A model generated the notes under the pieces. The model made no database searches, was not told the origin of the DNA, and was given only the letters and a program-made list of their open reading frames with translations. A stretch of 32,142 nucleotides of DNA, from the NCBI RefSeq assembly GCF_001724715.1, contig NZ_MEFG01000032.1:1-32142 (forward strand). The letters run 5' to 3'. The stretch is from Sphingomonas sp. SCN 67-18 (GTDB lineage: Bacteria > Pseudomonadota > Alphaproteobacteria > Sphingomonadales > Sphingomonadaceae). Numbering within the stretch: position 1 is the stretch's first letter; every line of letters starts with the position of its first letter. Shown piece by piece: positions 7,995-16,184 of the stretch. The translations under genes were made by a program, and so were the position numbers.

Positions 7995-10895
7995 TCAGGC
8001 CGCCGCCTGCCGCTTTTCCAGCAGCGGCGCCAGATAGCCGCCGGTGAAGCTGCGCGGTTCCTTCGCCACCTGTTCGGGCGTGCCGGCCGCGATCACCTCC
8101 CCGCCCTTCACCCCGCCTTCGGGGCCGAGGTCGATCAGCCAGTCGGCGGTCTTGATGACGTCCAGATTATGCTCGATCACCACCACGCTGTTGCCCTGAT
8201 CGACCAGCGCGTGAAGCACCTCCAGCAGTTTGCGGACATCCTCGAAATGCAGGCCGGTGGTCGGCTCGTCGAGGATATAGAGCGTCTGCCCGGTGGAGCG
8301 GCGGCTGAGTTCCTTGGCCAGCTTCACCCGCTGCGCCTCGCCGCCGGACAGGGTGGTCGCCTGCTGGCCGACCTGGACATAGCCCAGGCCCACTTCTACC
8401 AGCATCGCCATCTTGTCGCGGATGCCGGGCACCGCCTTGAAGAATTCAGCGGCGTCCTCAACCGTCATCGCCAGCACGTCGGCGATCGACTTGCCCTTGA
8501 ACTTCACCTCCAGCGTCTCGCGATTATAGCGCGCGCCGTGGCAGACGTCGCAGGTGACGTAGACGTCCGGCAGGAAGTGCATCTCGATCTTCAGCACGCC
8601 GTCGCCCTGACATGCCTCGCACCGGCCGCCCTTGACGTTGAAGCTGAACCGGCCGGGCTTGTAGCCGCGCGCCTGGCTTTCCGGCAGGCCGGCAAACCAG
8701 TCCCGGATGTTGGTGAAGGCGCCGGTATAGGTCGCCGGGTTCGACCGCGGGGTGCGGCCGATGGGCGACTGATCGATATCGATCACCTTGTCGAGATGCT
8801 GCAGCCCGTCGATCCGCTCATGCGCGCCGGCCAGCACGCGCGCGCCGTTCAGCGCCCGCGCGGAGGCGGCGTAGAGCGTGTCGATGGTGAAGCTGGACTT
8901 GCCAGACCCCGACACGCCGGTGACGCAGGTGAAGGTGCCGAGCGGGATCGACGCCGTCACCGATTTCAGGTTGTTCGCGCTCGCGGCGTGCACGGTCAGC
9001 TTCTTGCCGTTGCCCTTGCGCCGGCTGGCGGGCACCGCCACTTCGCGCCGCCCGGCGAGATAATCGGCGGTGATGCTGTCTGGCGAGGCGAGGATGGCGT
9101 CGAGCGTCCCTTCCGCGACGACATGGCCGCCATGGACGCCCGCGCCCGGCCCCATGTCCACGATATAGTCGGCGGCGCGGATGGCGTCCTCATCATGTTC
9201 GACGACGATCACCGTGTTGCCGAGGTCGCGCAGCCGGCGGAGCGTGACGAGCAGCCGGTCATTATCGCGCTGGTGCAGGCCGATCGACGGTTCATCCAGC
9301 ACGTAGAGCACGCCGGACAGGCCGGAGCCGATCTGCGAGGCGAGGCGGATGCGCTGGCTCTCGCCGCCGGAAAGCGTGCCGGAGGTGCGGTTGAGGTTGA
9401 GATAATCCAGCCCGACATTGTTGAGGAAGCCGAGCCGTTCCAGTATTTCCTTGAGGATGCGCTCGGCGATCTGGCGCTGCTGATCGGCCAGTTGCCCCGC
9501 CAGCCCGGAAAACCAGCCAAGCGCATCGACCACCGACAGGCGGGCGATATCGCTGATCGTCTTCATCGCCACCTTCACGGCCAGCGATTCCGGGCGCAGC
9601 CGGTCTCCATTGCAGACCTCGCACGGGGCGGCGGACTGATATTTGGCCAGCTCCTCGCGCATCCAGGCGCTTTCGGTCTGCAACATGCGGCGGTTGAGAT
9701 TGCCGATCACGCCCTCGAACGGCTTGTTCACCTCATAGGCCTTGCGGCCGTCCATGAAGCGCAGCACCACCGGCATGCCGCCGGTGCCGTTCAGGATGAT
9801 CTCGTGGATTTCGGGCGGCAGCGCGCTCCACGGCGCGTCGAGATCGAAATCATAGGCGCGGGCCAGGCTTTGCAGCACCTGCATGTAATAGGGGCTGGGC
9901 GGGTTGGACTTGGCCCAGGGATAGACCGCCCCCTTCCTGATGCTCAGCGCATGGTTGGGGACGACCAGATCGGGATCGAAATAGAGTTTTTCGCCCAGCC
10001 CGTCGCAGGCCGGGCAGGCGCCCTGCGGCGCGTTGAAGCTGAACAGGCGCGGTTCGATCTCCGCGATGGTGAAGCCGGAGACGGGACAGGCGAATTTCTC
10101 GCTGAACACGATGCGTCCGGGCGGCGCATTGTCGCCCAGCACGGTCTTCGCATCATCCGCCGCGGGGGCCGGGGCGGGATCGGCCGGGTCGACATAGGCC
10201 AGCCCCTCGGCCAGTTTCAGCGCGGTTTCGAAGCTGTCGGCCAGCCGTGTCTGGATATCGTCGCGCACGACGATGCGGTCCACCACCACCTCGATGTCGT
10301 GCTTGTATTTCTTGTCCAGCGCGGGCGCGGATTCGATCTCGTGCAGGGTGCCGTCTATGCGGACGCGGGTGAAGCCGGCCTTCTGCCATTCGGCCAGCTC
10401 CTTGCGATATTCGCCCTTGCGGCCGCGCACCACCGGGGCGAGCAGCAGCAGCCGGGTGCCTTCCGGCAGGGCCATCACCCGGTCCACCATCTGCGACACC
10501 GTCTGCGCGCTGATCGGCAGGCCGGTGGCGGGGGAATAGGGAATGCCGACGCGCGCCCAGAGCAGGCGCATATAATCGTAGATTTCCGTCACGGTGGCGA
10601 CGGTGGAGCGCGGGTTGCGGCTGGTGGTCTTCTGTTCGATCGAGATGGCGGGGGACAGCCCTTCGATATGATCGACATCGGGCTTCTGCATCATCTCGAG
10701 GAACTGGCGCGCATAGGCGGAGAGCGACTCGACATAGCGGCGCTGCCCCTCCGCATAGATGGTGTCGAACGCCAGGCTGGACTTGCCGGACCCGGACAGG
10801 CCGGTGATCACCACCAGGCTGTCGCGCGGCAGATCGACGTCGATGCCCTTCAGATTATGCTCGCGCGCGCCGCGCACGGAAATATGGCTCAGCAT
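7995..10895 (-). CDS. uvrA: UvrA, excinuclease ABC subunit A
   Basis: DNA damage sensor of nucleotide excision repair, 966 residues, full length, acting with UvrB in the cytosol. Two ABC ATPase modules are evident. The first has Walker [10 protein letters not shown] (Lys38) and later [12 protein letters not shown] with [11 protein letters not shown]. The second has GVSGSGKSS and [12 protein letters not shown] with [11 protein letters not shown]. Zinc-binding cysteine pairs appear as CPVSG...CPACDG, CEVCNG and CEACQG...CDVCHG. The ATG at 10895 is chosen because [18 protein letters not shown] is the conserved N-terminus; in-frame upstream codons to 10976 are non-homologous. A LexA-type SOS box lies 10 bp upstream. 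This is a standard core gene with no anomaly. Confidence 0.98.
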   Translation of the reverse strand: MLSHISVRGAREHNLKGIDVDLPRDSLVVITGLSGSGKSSLAFDTIYAEGQRRYVESLSAYARQFLEMMQKPDVDHIEGLSPAISIEQKTTSRNPRSTVATVTEIYDYMRLLWARVGIPYSPATGLPISAQTVSQMVDRVMALPEGTRLLLLAPVVRGRKGEYRKELAEWQKAGFTRVRIDGTLHEIESAPALDKKYKHDIEVVVDRIVVRDDIQTRLADSFETALKLAEGLAYVDPADPAPAPAADDAKTVLGDNAPPGRIVFSEKFACPVSGFTIAEIEPRLFSFNAPQGACPACDGLGEKLYFDPDLVVPNHALSIRKGAVYPWAKSNPPSPYYMQVLQSLARAYDFDLDAPWSALPPEIHEIILNGTGGMPVVLRFMDGRKAYEVNKPFEGVIGNLNRRMLQTESAWMREELAKYQSAAPCEVCNGDRLRPESLAVKVAMKTISDIARLSVVDALGWFSGLAGQLADQQRQIAERILKEILERLGFLNNVGLDYLNLNRTSGTLSGGESQRIRLASQIGSGLSGVLYVLDEPSIGLHQRDNDRLLVTLRRLRDLGNTVIVVEHDEDAIRAADYIVDMGPGAGVHGGHVVAEGTLDAILASPDSITADYLAGRREVAVPASRRKGNGKKLTVHAASANNLKSVTASIPLGTFTCVTGVSGSGKSSFTIDTLYAASARALNGARVLAGAHERIDGLQHLDKVIDIDQSPIGRTPRSNPATYTGAFTNIRDWFAGLPESQARGYKPGRFSFNVKGGRCEACQGDGVLKIEMHFLPDVYVTCDVCHGARYNRETLEVKFKGKSIADVLAMTVEDAAEFFKAVPGIRDKMAMLVEVGLGYVQVGQQATTLSGGEAQRVKLAKELSRRSTGQTLYILDEPTTGLHFEDVRKLLEVLHALVDQGNSVVVIEHNLDVIKTADWLIDLGPEGGVKGGEVIAAGTPEQVAKEPRSFTGGYLAPLLEKRQAAA

Positions 10896-10905
10896 GGGCG
10901 TGCTT

Positions 10906-10920
10906 GTTCCAGATTTGTTC
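10906..10920. promoter_or_regulatory. LexA/SOS box upstream of uvrA
   Basis: The sequence reads GTTC-N7-GTTC (GTTC at 10906-10909 and 10917-10920), an exact match to the direct-repeat LexA box of Alphaproteobacteria. It lies 10 bp upstream of the uvrA start codon, as expected for an SOS-induced excision-repair gene. Seen directly; binding is inferred. Confidence 0.85.
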
Positions 10921-11013
10921 CAGAAGGGCAAGGGGGAGGTGGATAGCGGATATGGGATTTTCCCGCCCCGCCGCAAGCAAGGACCGATAGGCCCGGCCCC
11001 AGCAATTCTTTGT

Positions 11014-11028
11014 TGCGAGTGATTCTCA
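11014..11028. promoter_or_regulatory. Fur-like box upstream of ferredoxin-NADP reductase gene
   Basis: TGCGAGT-G-ATTCTCA follows the 7-1-7 inverted-repeat layout of Fur sites, with 5 of 7 positions symmetric between the arms. It ends 19 bp before the fpr start codon, so an iron-bound repressor would block this promoter. The pattern is moderately strong; other iron or redox regulators cannot be excluded. Confidence 0.5.
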
Positions 11029-11047
11029 ACTATCCTAGGGGGTCGCC

Positions 11048-11860
11048 ATGAACATGACTTCCCCTATCGTGCGGAACGATCCGCCCGCATCCGTGCATGT
11101 CGAGACGGTGCGGTCCGTCCACCATTGGAACGCGCATCTGTTCAGCTTCACGATCACGCGCCCGGCCAGCTTCCGCTTCCGCTCCGGCGAGTTCGTGATG
11201 ATCGGCCTGCCGGGCGAGGGGAAGCCGATCTTGCGGGCCTATTCGATCGCCAGCCCGTCCTGGTCCGACGAGCTTGAGTTCCTGTCGATCAAGGTGCCGG
11301 ACGGGCCGTTGACCAGCCGGCTTCAGCTGATCCAGCCCGGCGACCCGATCTATCTGGGCCGCAAGCCGACCGGGACGCTGGTGGCCGATGCGCTGCTGCC
11401 GGGCAAGCGGCTGTTCATGCTGTCCACCGGCACCGGCCTTGCGCCGTTCCTGAGCGTCGCGCGTGATCCCGATATCTATGACCGCTTCAGCCAGATCATA
11501 TTGGTCCACTGCGTCCGCCACGCCGACGAGCTGGCGTTCCGCGACATGCTGGAATCGCAGCTGGCGGGCGATCCGCTGGTCCAGGACCAGGCGCTGCTCC
11601 AGTTCAGCTATGTGCCGACGGTGACGCGCGAGCCGTTCCGCAACACCGGGCGGATCGGCGCGCTGATCGACAGCGGGCAGCTGTTCCGCACCCTGCCGGG
11701 CAGCTCGACGGCGCTGGACCCGGAGACGGACCGGATCATGCTGTGCGGCAGCATGGCGATGATCCGCGATCTCGCCGCCCGTTTCGATGGCCTCGGCTTC
11801 GTCGAGGGCAGCAATGCCCAGCCCGGCCAATATGTGATCGAGCGCGCCTTCGTCGGCTAG
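11048..11860 (+). CDS. fpr: Ferredoxin-NADP(+) reductase (bacterial Fpr type)
   Basis: Cytosolic FAD enzyme moving electrons between NADPH and ferredoxin, flavodoxin or bacterioferritin-associated ferredoxin, 270 residues. FAD-binding RAYSIASP is at residues 63-70, the NADP-binding [11 protein letters not shown] at about 126-136, MLCGSMAMI near residue 235, and the terminus ERAFVG matches the bacterial Fpr class, whose C-terminal tail stacks on the flavin. A TAGGGGG ribosome-binding site precedes ATG 11048. A Fur-like box lies just upstream, consistent with use in iron mobilisation or oxidative stress. The stop codon TAG is part of CTAG shared with the stop of the convergent YbaN-type gene. 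Confidence in the family is high; the exact redox partner is unknown. Confidence 0.93.
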   Translation: MNMTSPIVRNDPPASVHVETVRSVHHWNAHLFSFTITRPASFRFRSGEFVMIGLPGEGKPILRAYSIASPSWSDELEFLSIKVPDGPLTSRLQLIQPGDPIYLGRKPTGTLVADALLPGKRLFMLSTGTGLAPFLSVARDPDIYDRFSQIILVHCVRHADELAFRDMLESQLAGDPLVQDQALLQFSYVPTVTREPFRNTGRIGALIDSGQLFRTLPGSSTALDPETDRIMLCGSMAMIRDLAARFDGLGFVEGSNAQPGQYVIERAFVG

Positions 11861-12270
11861 GGACGGCCGCTCGGCGCGGGCCGGCTGAGGATATAGGCGG
11901 CGCAGGCGGCCATCGCGGCGGCGACGATCAGGCCGAGGGCAAGGCCCGGCCGCGCGCCCCACCAGAACAGCGCATAGCCGATGGCGATGCCGGTGCAGGC
12001 CATCGCCTTGGCGCGCCGGCCGATCGCCCCTTCCGCGCGCCATGCCCGCAGCGTCGGCCCGAACTGGCGGTGATCGAGCAGCCATGCCTCGAAACGCGGC
12101 GACGAACGGGCGAAGCAGCCGGCCGCCAGGATGAGGAAGATCGTCGTCGGCATCAGCGGCAGCAGCGCACCGATGAAGCCCAGCGCGACGAAGAAAAAGC
12201 CCAGCCCCAGCCACATCGCCCGCGTCATATGGTGAAGCGGTCCACGCGGCGGTTGCGGTGGGTGCGGCAT
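11857..12270 (-). CDS. YbaN/DUF454-family inner-membrane protein
   Basis: A 137-residue membrane protein with the DUF454 (YbaN) pattern: a first helix pair GLGFFFVALGFIGALLPLMPTTIFLILAAGCFARSSPRFEAWLLDH, a cytoplasmic segment FGPTLRAWRAEGAI, then two further hydrophobic helices. The motif LLPLMPTTIFLILAA and the SPRFE segment are diagnostic. Function is unknown for the family. An alternative start is the ATG at 12228, just before the first helix. It lies 11 bp downstream of the sugar-phosphate transferase stop on the same strand, so it may be read through from the EPS operon, although nothing else links it to polysaccharide. It overlaps the convergent fpr stop by four bases. Confidence 0.85.
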   Translation of the reverse strand: MPHPPQPPRGPLHHMTRAMWLGLGFFFVALGFIGALLPLMPTTIFLILAAGCFARSSPRFEAWLLDHRQFGPTLRAWRAEGAIGRRAKAMACTGIAIGYALFWWGARPGLALGLIVAAAMAACAAYILSRPAPSGRP

Positions 12271-12281
12271 CCGCGATCCGG

Positions 12282-13787
12282 TCAGTAGGCGGTTTTCTGG
12301 AACGCCGCCGCCGCCGCCGTCCGGATGATGATGTAGATGTCGAAGGGCAGCGACCAGTTCTCGATATAATAAAGGTCGTGCTCCAGCCGCTTGAGCAGCT
12401 TTTCCTCGGTATCGGTTTCGCCGCGCCAGCCGCAGACCTGCGCCCAGCCGGTGATGCCGGGCTTCACCTTGTGGCGCGCGGCATAGGTGGCGACGACATC
12501 GGAGAACAGCTTGTTGCCCGCCCGCGTGGAGGGGGCGTGGGGGCGCGGGCCGACCAGCGACATCTCGCCCGACAGCACGTTGAACAGCTGCGGCAGCTCA
12601 TCGATGCTGGTGCGGCGCAGGAAGCGGCCGACCCGGGTGATCCGGTCGTCGTCGCGCGTCGCCTGGCGGATGCTGTCGGTTTCGCACTGTTCCACCTTCA
12701 TCGAGCGGAATTTCCAGATGCGGAACCTCTGGTTGTTGAAGCCTTCGCGGTCCTGCCGGAAGAAGACCGGACCCCGGCTGTCCAGCTTGATCGCGATCGC
12801 GCTGAGCAGCAGCACCGGCGAGATCAGCAGCAGGATGAGGCTGGCCAGCACCAGATCCTCCAGCTTCTTGGTGACCTGATCGAAGCCGGAGATCGGCCGT
12901 TCGAACAGCGTCATCACCGGCAGGTCGCCCAGCAGCACCACCGGGCGCTGCGCGAAGGCGAAGCTCGCCAGATCGGGGGCAAGCCGGATGCGGACCGGGG
13001 TGATCGCCAGTTCCGCGACCACCGATTGCAGCCGGGTTTCCGCCGACCATGGCAGGGCGACGATCACCTGATCCACCTCGCCGGCGCGGATCCGCTCGAT
13101 CAGCGCGTCGAGATTGCCCATCATCGGCAGGTCGACTTCGCGCGAAGGCAGCCGATCGGGCATGCGATCGTCGTAAAAGCCGACCAGATCGATGGTCAGC
13201 TTTTCATTGCCGAGGATGTAGTTGGCCAGCCGGTCGCCCTGCGAACTGGCGCCGAAGATCGCCACCCGCTGGTTGAACATGCCCTGCCGTTTCAGCCGGC
13301 GCATCCAGCCGGTGCCGGCGACGCGGACGACGAGCAGCAGGAAGCCGCCGAAGACGAGCCAGCCGATCGCCCACCCGCGCGAGAAATCCTCCGACACCTT
13401 GAGCAGGAAGCCCAGGGTGAGCATGAACATGCCGGTGGCGAGCCATGCGGTCAGCACCCGGCTCCACGCCTGGCGGACCGAAAAGCGGACATCGACATCG
13501 TAGCAGCCGGTGACTTCCGCCAGCCCGGCGAAGAACACCGTCGCGATCAGCGCCGCCGTGGTATAGCTCGCCGCGAGGTCTGCGGGCAGGTCGTCGAGGA
13601 AGAATGTGCTGAGGATCAGCGCCGATGCGCCGACGGCGAGCGCCTCCAGCGCGCGCAGCAGGAATGTGGTGATATCGAGCAGCAGCGGCGTCCGGCCGGC
13701 ATTGGACCGGGCGGCCGACGCGGCGCGCGCGGAACGGACGGTGTCCGTTACGGCCGATCCCTGCGTCTGGTCCCCCTTGTCCTGCAT
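12282..13787 (-). CDS. Undecaprenyl-phosphate hexose-1-phosphate transferase (WcaJ/SpsB-type initiating enzyme)
   Basis: Polytopic inner-membrane enzyme that starts the EPS repeat unit by moving a hexose-1-phosphate, probably glucose, from UDP-sugar to undecaprenyl phosphate. About 501 residues. It has four N-terminal membrane helices (roughly residues 40-160), a Rossmann-like CoA-binding-type domain (RVAIFGASSQGDRLANYI, 175-192), a fifth hydrophobic segment (312-334) and the catalytic bacterial sugar transferase domain. Catalytic-domain hallmarks are PVFFRQDREGFNNQRFRIWK, KFRSM (360-364), RRTSIDELPQLFNVL and SLVGPRPHA. Two ATGs lie in tandem; 13787 is preferred over 13790 because the AAGGAG ribosome-binding site is then four bases away instead of one. 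It corresponds by family to SpsB/GelB of sphingan producers. It lies at the distal end of the EPS block, after an intergenic dyad. Confidence 0.92.
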   Translation of the reverse strand: MQDKGDQTQGSAVTDTVRSARAASAARSNAGRTPLLLDITTFLLRALEALAVGASALILSTFFLDDLPADLAASYTTAALIATVFFAGLAEVTGCYDVDVRFSVRQAWSRVLTAWLATGMFMLTLGFLLKVSEDFSRGWAIGWLVFGGFLLLVVRVAGTGWMRRLKRQGMFNQRVAIFGASSQGDRLANYILGNEKLTIDLVGFYDDRMPDRLPSREVDLPMMGNLDALIERIRAGEVDQVIVALPWSAETRLQSVVAELAITPVRIRLAPDLASFAFAQRPVVLLGDLPVMTLFERPISGFDQVTKKLEDLVLASLILLLISPVLLLSAIAIKLDSRGPVFFRQDREGFNNQRFRIWKFRSMKVEQCETDSIRQATRDDDRITRVGRFLRRTSIDELPQLFNVLSGEMSLVGPRPHAPSTRAGNKLFSDVVATYAARHKVKPGITGWAQVCGWRGETDTEEKLLKRLEHDLYYIENWSLPFDIYIIIRTAAAAAFQKTAY

Positions 13788-13821
13788 CATGCTCCTTTAG
13801 GTCTTTCCCCTGCTGCGCCGA

Positions 13822-13847
13822 TTTTCCCGCCCGGCCGGGCAGGAAAA
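13822..13847. repeat. 26-bp inverted repeat between EpsI and transferase genes
   Basis: A near-perfect dyad: TTTTCC, one unpaired base, then the 12-bp palindrome GCCCGGCCGGGC, one unpaired base, then GGAAAA. Both strands read T-tract, stem, A-tract, which is the wrong order for a Rho-independent terminator. It could be an operator or an mRNA hairpin that separates expression of the transferase gene from the upstream EPS genes. Confidence 0.6.
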
Positions 13848-13864
13848 GGAAATTGCGGGGCCGG

Positions 13865-14572
13865 TCAGCCGGCGGCGAGCCGCTGGTCCAGCACCAGCGC
13901 GGCCTGGGTGCCGACCAGCGCCGGCCGCATTTTCTCCTTCGTCGCGGCGACCAGCGAGGCGACGAAGCGCTCGTTCAGCGCGAAGGATTCCGCCGGTATC
14001 TCCCGCGCGCTGGAGACGCGGACGAGAACCCCGTCCGGTATGATCCCGGCAAATTGCGTGCGCAGCTTCATCAGCCGCTGTTCGCGGCCGTCGACCGGCA
14101 GATATTCGCCGATGCGCGTCCAGTAGGTGATATGCTCGATGCGGTTCGGCGACGTCGCCGTCAGGATGCGGCCGGGTATGGCGAGGCCGGGGACAAGGTC
14201 GATCTCGGTCGGCTTGCTGTCGCTGACCTGGAAACCGAATGCGGGGTAGCAGACTTCCGGCCGGTGGAGCTGGAGCAGGTCGTTCTGCGTGTCGCCATAG
14301 GCGATCAGCATCATCACCTGCTCGTCGTCCCCGCGCGTGTACAAGCGGCCGACGATCTGGCTGTAGAGCCGCGCGGACAGGCTGTCCTCGCTCTCCGGCA
14401 CGACGATGGCGTTGGTGTCGCGCTTCTTCCAGCCGTCGAACTCCATCGGGATGGCGTCTTCGAACGTGCCCCCGGCGACCAGCGACAGCCGATGACGCGG
14501 CGTCAGCGCGGCCGCGCCGCCCGCCGCCGCAAGGCAGCCCGCGCCGATCAACATGTTGCGGCGGCTGATCAT
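13865..14572 (-). CDS. EpsI-family exosortase-associated protein
   Basis: A 235-residue protein matching the EpsI family that accompanies exosortases, either as a separate protein or as a C-terminal fusion. The N-terminus SRRNMLIGAG followed by an Ala/Gly-rich hydrophobic stretch can serve as a membrane anchor and resembles a Tat signal. The periplasmic part contains GDTQNDLLQLHRPEVCYPAFGF (residues about 93-114), the family's conserved HRPExCYPxxG segment, then RILTATSPNRIEHITYWTRIGEYLP. Its ATG (14572-14570) overlaps the exosortase stop as ATGA, so the two are translationally coupled. The biochemical role of EpsI is unproven. The size (about 26 kDa) and position behind the SpsE-like gene and exosortase fit the unassigned urf26/gelN gene of published sphingan clusters, which I recall from memory. 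Confidence 0.88.
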   Translation of the reverse strand: MISRRNMLIGAGCLAAAGGAAALTPRHRLSLVAGGTFEDAIPMEFDGWKKRDTNAIVVPESEDSLSARLYSQIVGRLYTRGDDEQVMMLIAYGDTQNDLLQLHRPEVCYPAFGFQVSDSKPTEIDLVPGLAIPGRILTATSPNRIEHITYWTRIGEYLPVDGREQRLMKLRTQFAGIIPDGVLVRVSSAREIPAESFALNERFVASLVAATKEKMRPALVGTQAALVLDQRLAAG

Positions 14573-15456
14573 GCCCGATCTCCCGTCAGCCAGCGGCGGA
14601 TGGGCGACATCAGCTTGTCGATGGCGAATATCCCCAGCAGCGCGGTGGCGAACATCACCAGCCCGGCGGTGGAATGCAGGAAGCCCTGCGCGGCTTCGTT
14701 GCCCAGATAATAGGTGATCAGCACCAGCGCGAGCACCCGCACCAGATTGGCGAGCAGCGCCATCGGCACGATCCACAGGATCAGGAAGGCGGAATAGCGC
14801 CAGGATGCGTTGTTGTGCAGGATGTAGATGTAGAACAGGCTGATCGCGGTCAGGCTGATCAGCGAGTTCAGCCCGGCGCAGGCATCTTCCACCAGCAATT
14901 GATATTGCGCGATGTACAGCGTCACGCCTTCCCGCGCGATCGGATAGCCCGCCCAGCGCAGCAATTCTGTCGCGCTCCACGAAATATAGGATTTCAGCGG
15001 GGATGTGATCTGGTCCACCAGCCAGCCGGGCAGCGGCACGACGAAGGCGAGGTAGAGGATCGGGAACCACAGGCGCCGAACCGCCTCGGCGCCGAAATAA
15101 TGGTAGAAGACCGCGATCAGGATGAGGCCGAGCGCGCCCACCTCGACGCTGATGAAGTCGAAGGCGCGCGAAAATGTGTAGAGCAGCAGCGCCGGCACCA
15201 TGATCGCGGCGATGACCCAGCCGCTCGACGGCTGGCGGATCTGCAGGATCTCGTCCTTGCGCCGGGCGATCAGCCACAGGCCGGTGGCGATGACGATCGG
15301 CCCGTGGACGCCGGCCTCGGTCGACCAGACCTGCGAGGCAAGCGAGGCGAGCGTGGGAATGGCGAGCGCCAGCAGGCCCAGGAAAATGGGCCAGTCGACG
15401 AGCATGGCGTTGAGCCAGGGCGGCAGGTTCAGCCGCTGCACGCGCGCCATGTCCAT
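14569..15456 (-). CDS. Exosortase (EPS-cluster type)
   Basis: Polytopic membrane cysteine transpeptidase-like protein, 295 residues, with about eight hydrophobic helices. The three expected catalytic residues are present: Cys193 in LLVEDACAGLNSL, Arg240 in LANLVRVLAL and His261 in FLHSTAGLVMF. Exosortases cut proteins with a C-terminal PEP-CTERM-like signal and act with EPS production. No such tail is visible on any complete protein in this window. The ATG at 15456 overlaps the stop of the CpsD-like gene by one base (TGATG); an in-frame ATG at 15450 is an alternative. It is followed by coupled EpsI. The exosortase subclass cannot be decided by eye. Size (about 32 kDa) and position fit urf32/gelM of sphingan clusters (recalled, unchecked). 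Confidence 0.92.
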   Translation of the reverse strand: MDMARVQRLNLPPWLNAMLVDWPIFLGLLALAIPTLASLASQVWSTEAGVHGPIVIATGLWLIARRKDEILQIRQPSSGWVIAAIMVPALLLYTFSRAFDFISVEVGALGLILIAVFYHYFGAEAVRRLWFPILYLAFVVPLPGWLVDQITSPLKSYISWSATELLRWAGYPIAREGVTLYIAQYQLLVEDACAGLNSLISLTAISLFYIYILHNNASWRYSAFLILWIVPMALLANLVRVLALVLITYYLGNEAAQGFLHSTAGLVMFATALLGIFAIDKLMSPIRRWLTGDRA

Positions 15457-16184
15457 CAATAATCGTTCAGCACTGTGCCGACGATGACCGATTTGTCGGC
15501 ACGCAGCAGTTTCGACAGGGTGGATACGTCACCGACGAAGGTCTTGTGCTTGCGCGCCACGATCAGGCTGTAGCCGGCCACCGTCGCCACGCGCTGCGCA
15601 TCGGTGCAGCTGTTGGCGGGCGTGGTGTCGAAAATGGTCAGCTCGAACTCACGTAGAAGCTCGTTGACGATGGTGCGAAAACGATCGCCCGACAGCAGCT
15701 CCTGCGGGTTCGAATGCGGAGAGCCGGACGCCAGCACGGAAAGGTTGGGCGCCACTTCGGAATTGACGATCTCCTCCGGCCGCAGGCTGGTGTCGGCCAG
15801 ATAGTCGGCCAGGCCCGGCGCGTGGGGCGGCAGGCCGAATATCCCGGCCACGCTGGGCGTGCGCAGATCGGCATCGACCAGCACCGTCTTGACGCCGATC
15901 TGCGCCACCGCGAGCGCCAGGTTGGAGGCGACGAAGGTGCAACCGGCATCGGCATGGGGGGTGCAGATGGCGAGCGCGCGGCGGCCTTCGCGCACATGCT
16001 GGGCCATGACGCGGGTGCGCAGGCCGCGGATCGCCTCGGCCTCGATACTGGTCAGATTGGTGGCGAGTATGGCGGAGATGTCGCCGCTGCCCCCGGGGCC
16101 GCCCGACATGTCGGACGCTGCGGAATAGGGGTAGTCCGGCTCCGGCTCGCCGCCGACGGGGCCGCCCTGATCGACCTGGCTCAT
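15456..16184 (-). CDS. CpsD/CapB-like EPS ATPase (SpsE/GelE type) with degenerate P-loop
   Basis: A 242-residue cytosolic protein of the ParA/MinD-like bacterial tyrosine-kinase fold, the usual partner of a Wzz-type chain-length protein. The fold is clear: EAEAIRGLRTRVM (activation helix), VASNLALAVAQIGVKTVLVDADLRTPSVAGIFGL (Walker A' DAD), LSVLASGSPHSNPQELL, TIFDTTPANSCTDA (Walker B) and terminal GTVLND. The Walker A segment is abnormal: where kinases have PGEGK(S/T), this reads HADAGCTF, so the catalytic lysine is Cys and the first Gly is Asp. The C-terminal tyrosine cluster is reduced to one terminal Tyr. It may bind nucleotide weakly or act as a structural co-polymerase subunit. ATG overlaps the Wzz stop (ATGA), and its own stop overlaps the exosortase start, so stoichiometric expression is likely. 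Confidence 0.88.
   Translation of the reverse strand: MSQVDQGGPVGGEPEPDYPYSAASDMSGGPGGSGDISAILATNLTSIEAEAIRGLRTRVMAQHVREGRRALAICTPHADAGCTFVASNLALAVAQIGVKTVLVDADLRTPSVAGIFGLPPHAPGLADYLADTSLRPEEIVNSEVAPNLSVLASGSPHSNPQELLSGDRFRTIVNELLREFELTIFDTTPANSCTDAQRVATVAGYSLIVARKHKTFVGDVSTLSKLLRADKSVIVGTVLNDY

Noticed and set aside
8169-10946. 925-codon plus-strand open frame opposite uvrA
   Set aside because: Shadow of uvrA codon bias; His/Asp/Arg/Ala-rich translation without motifs, whereas UvrA on the other strand is complete.
12258-14126. 622-codon plus-strand frame across the transferase and EpsI genes
   Set aside because: Spans two real minus-strand genes and their intergenic dyad; low-complexity product without a domain.
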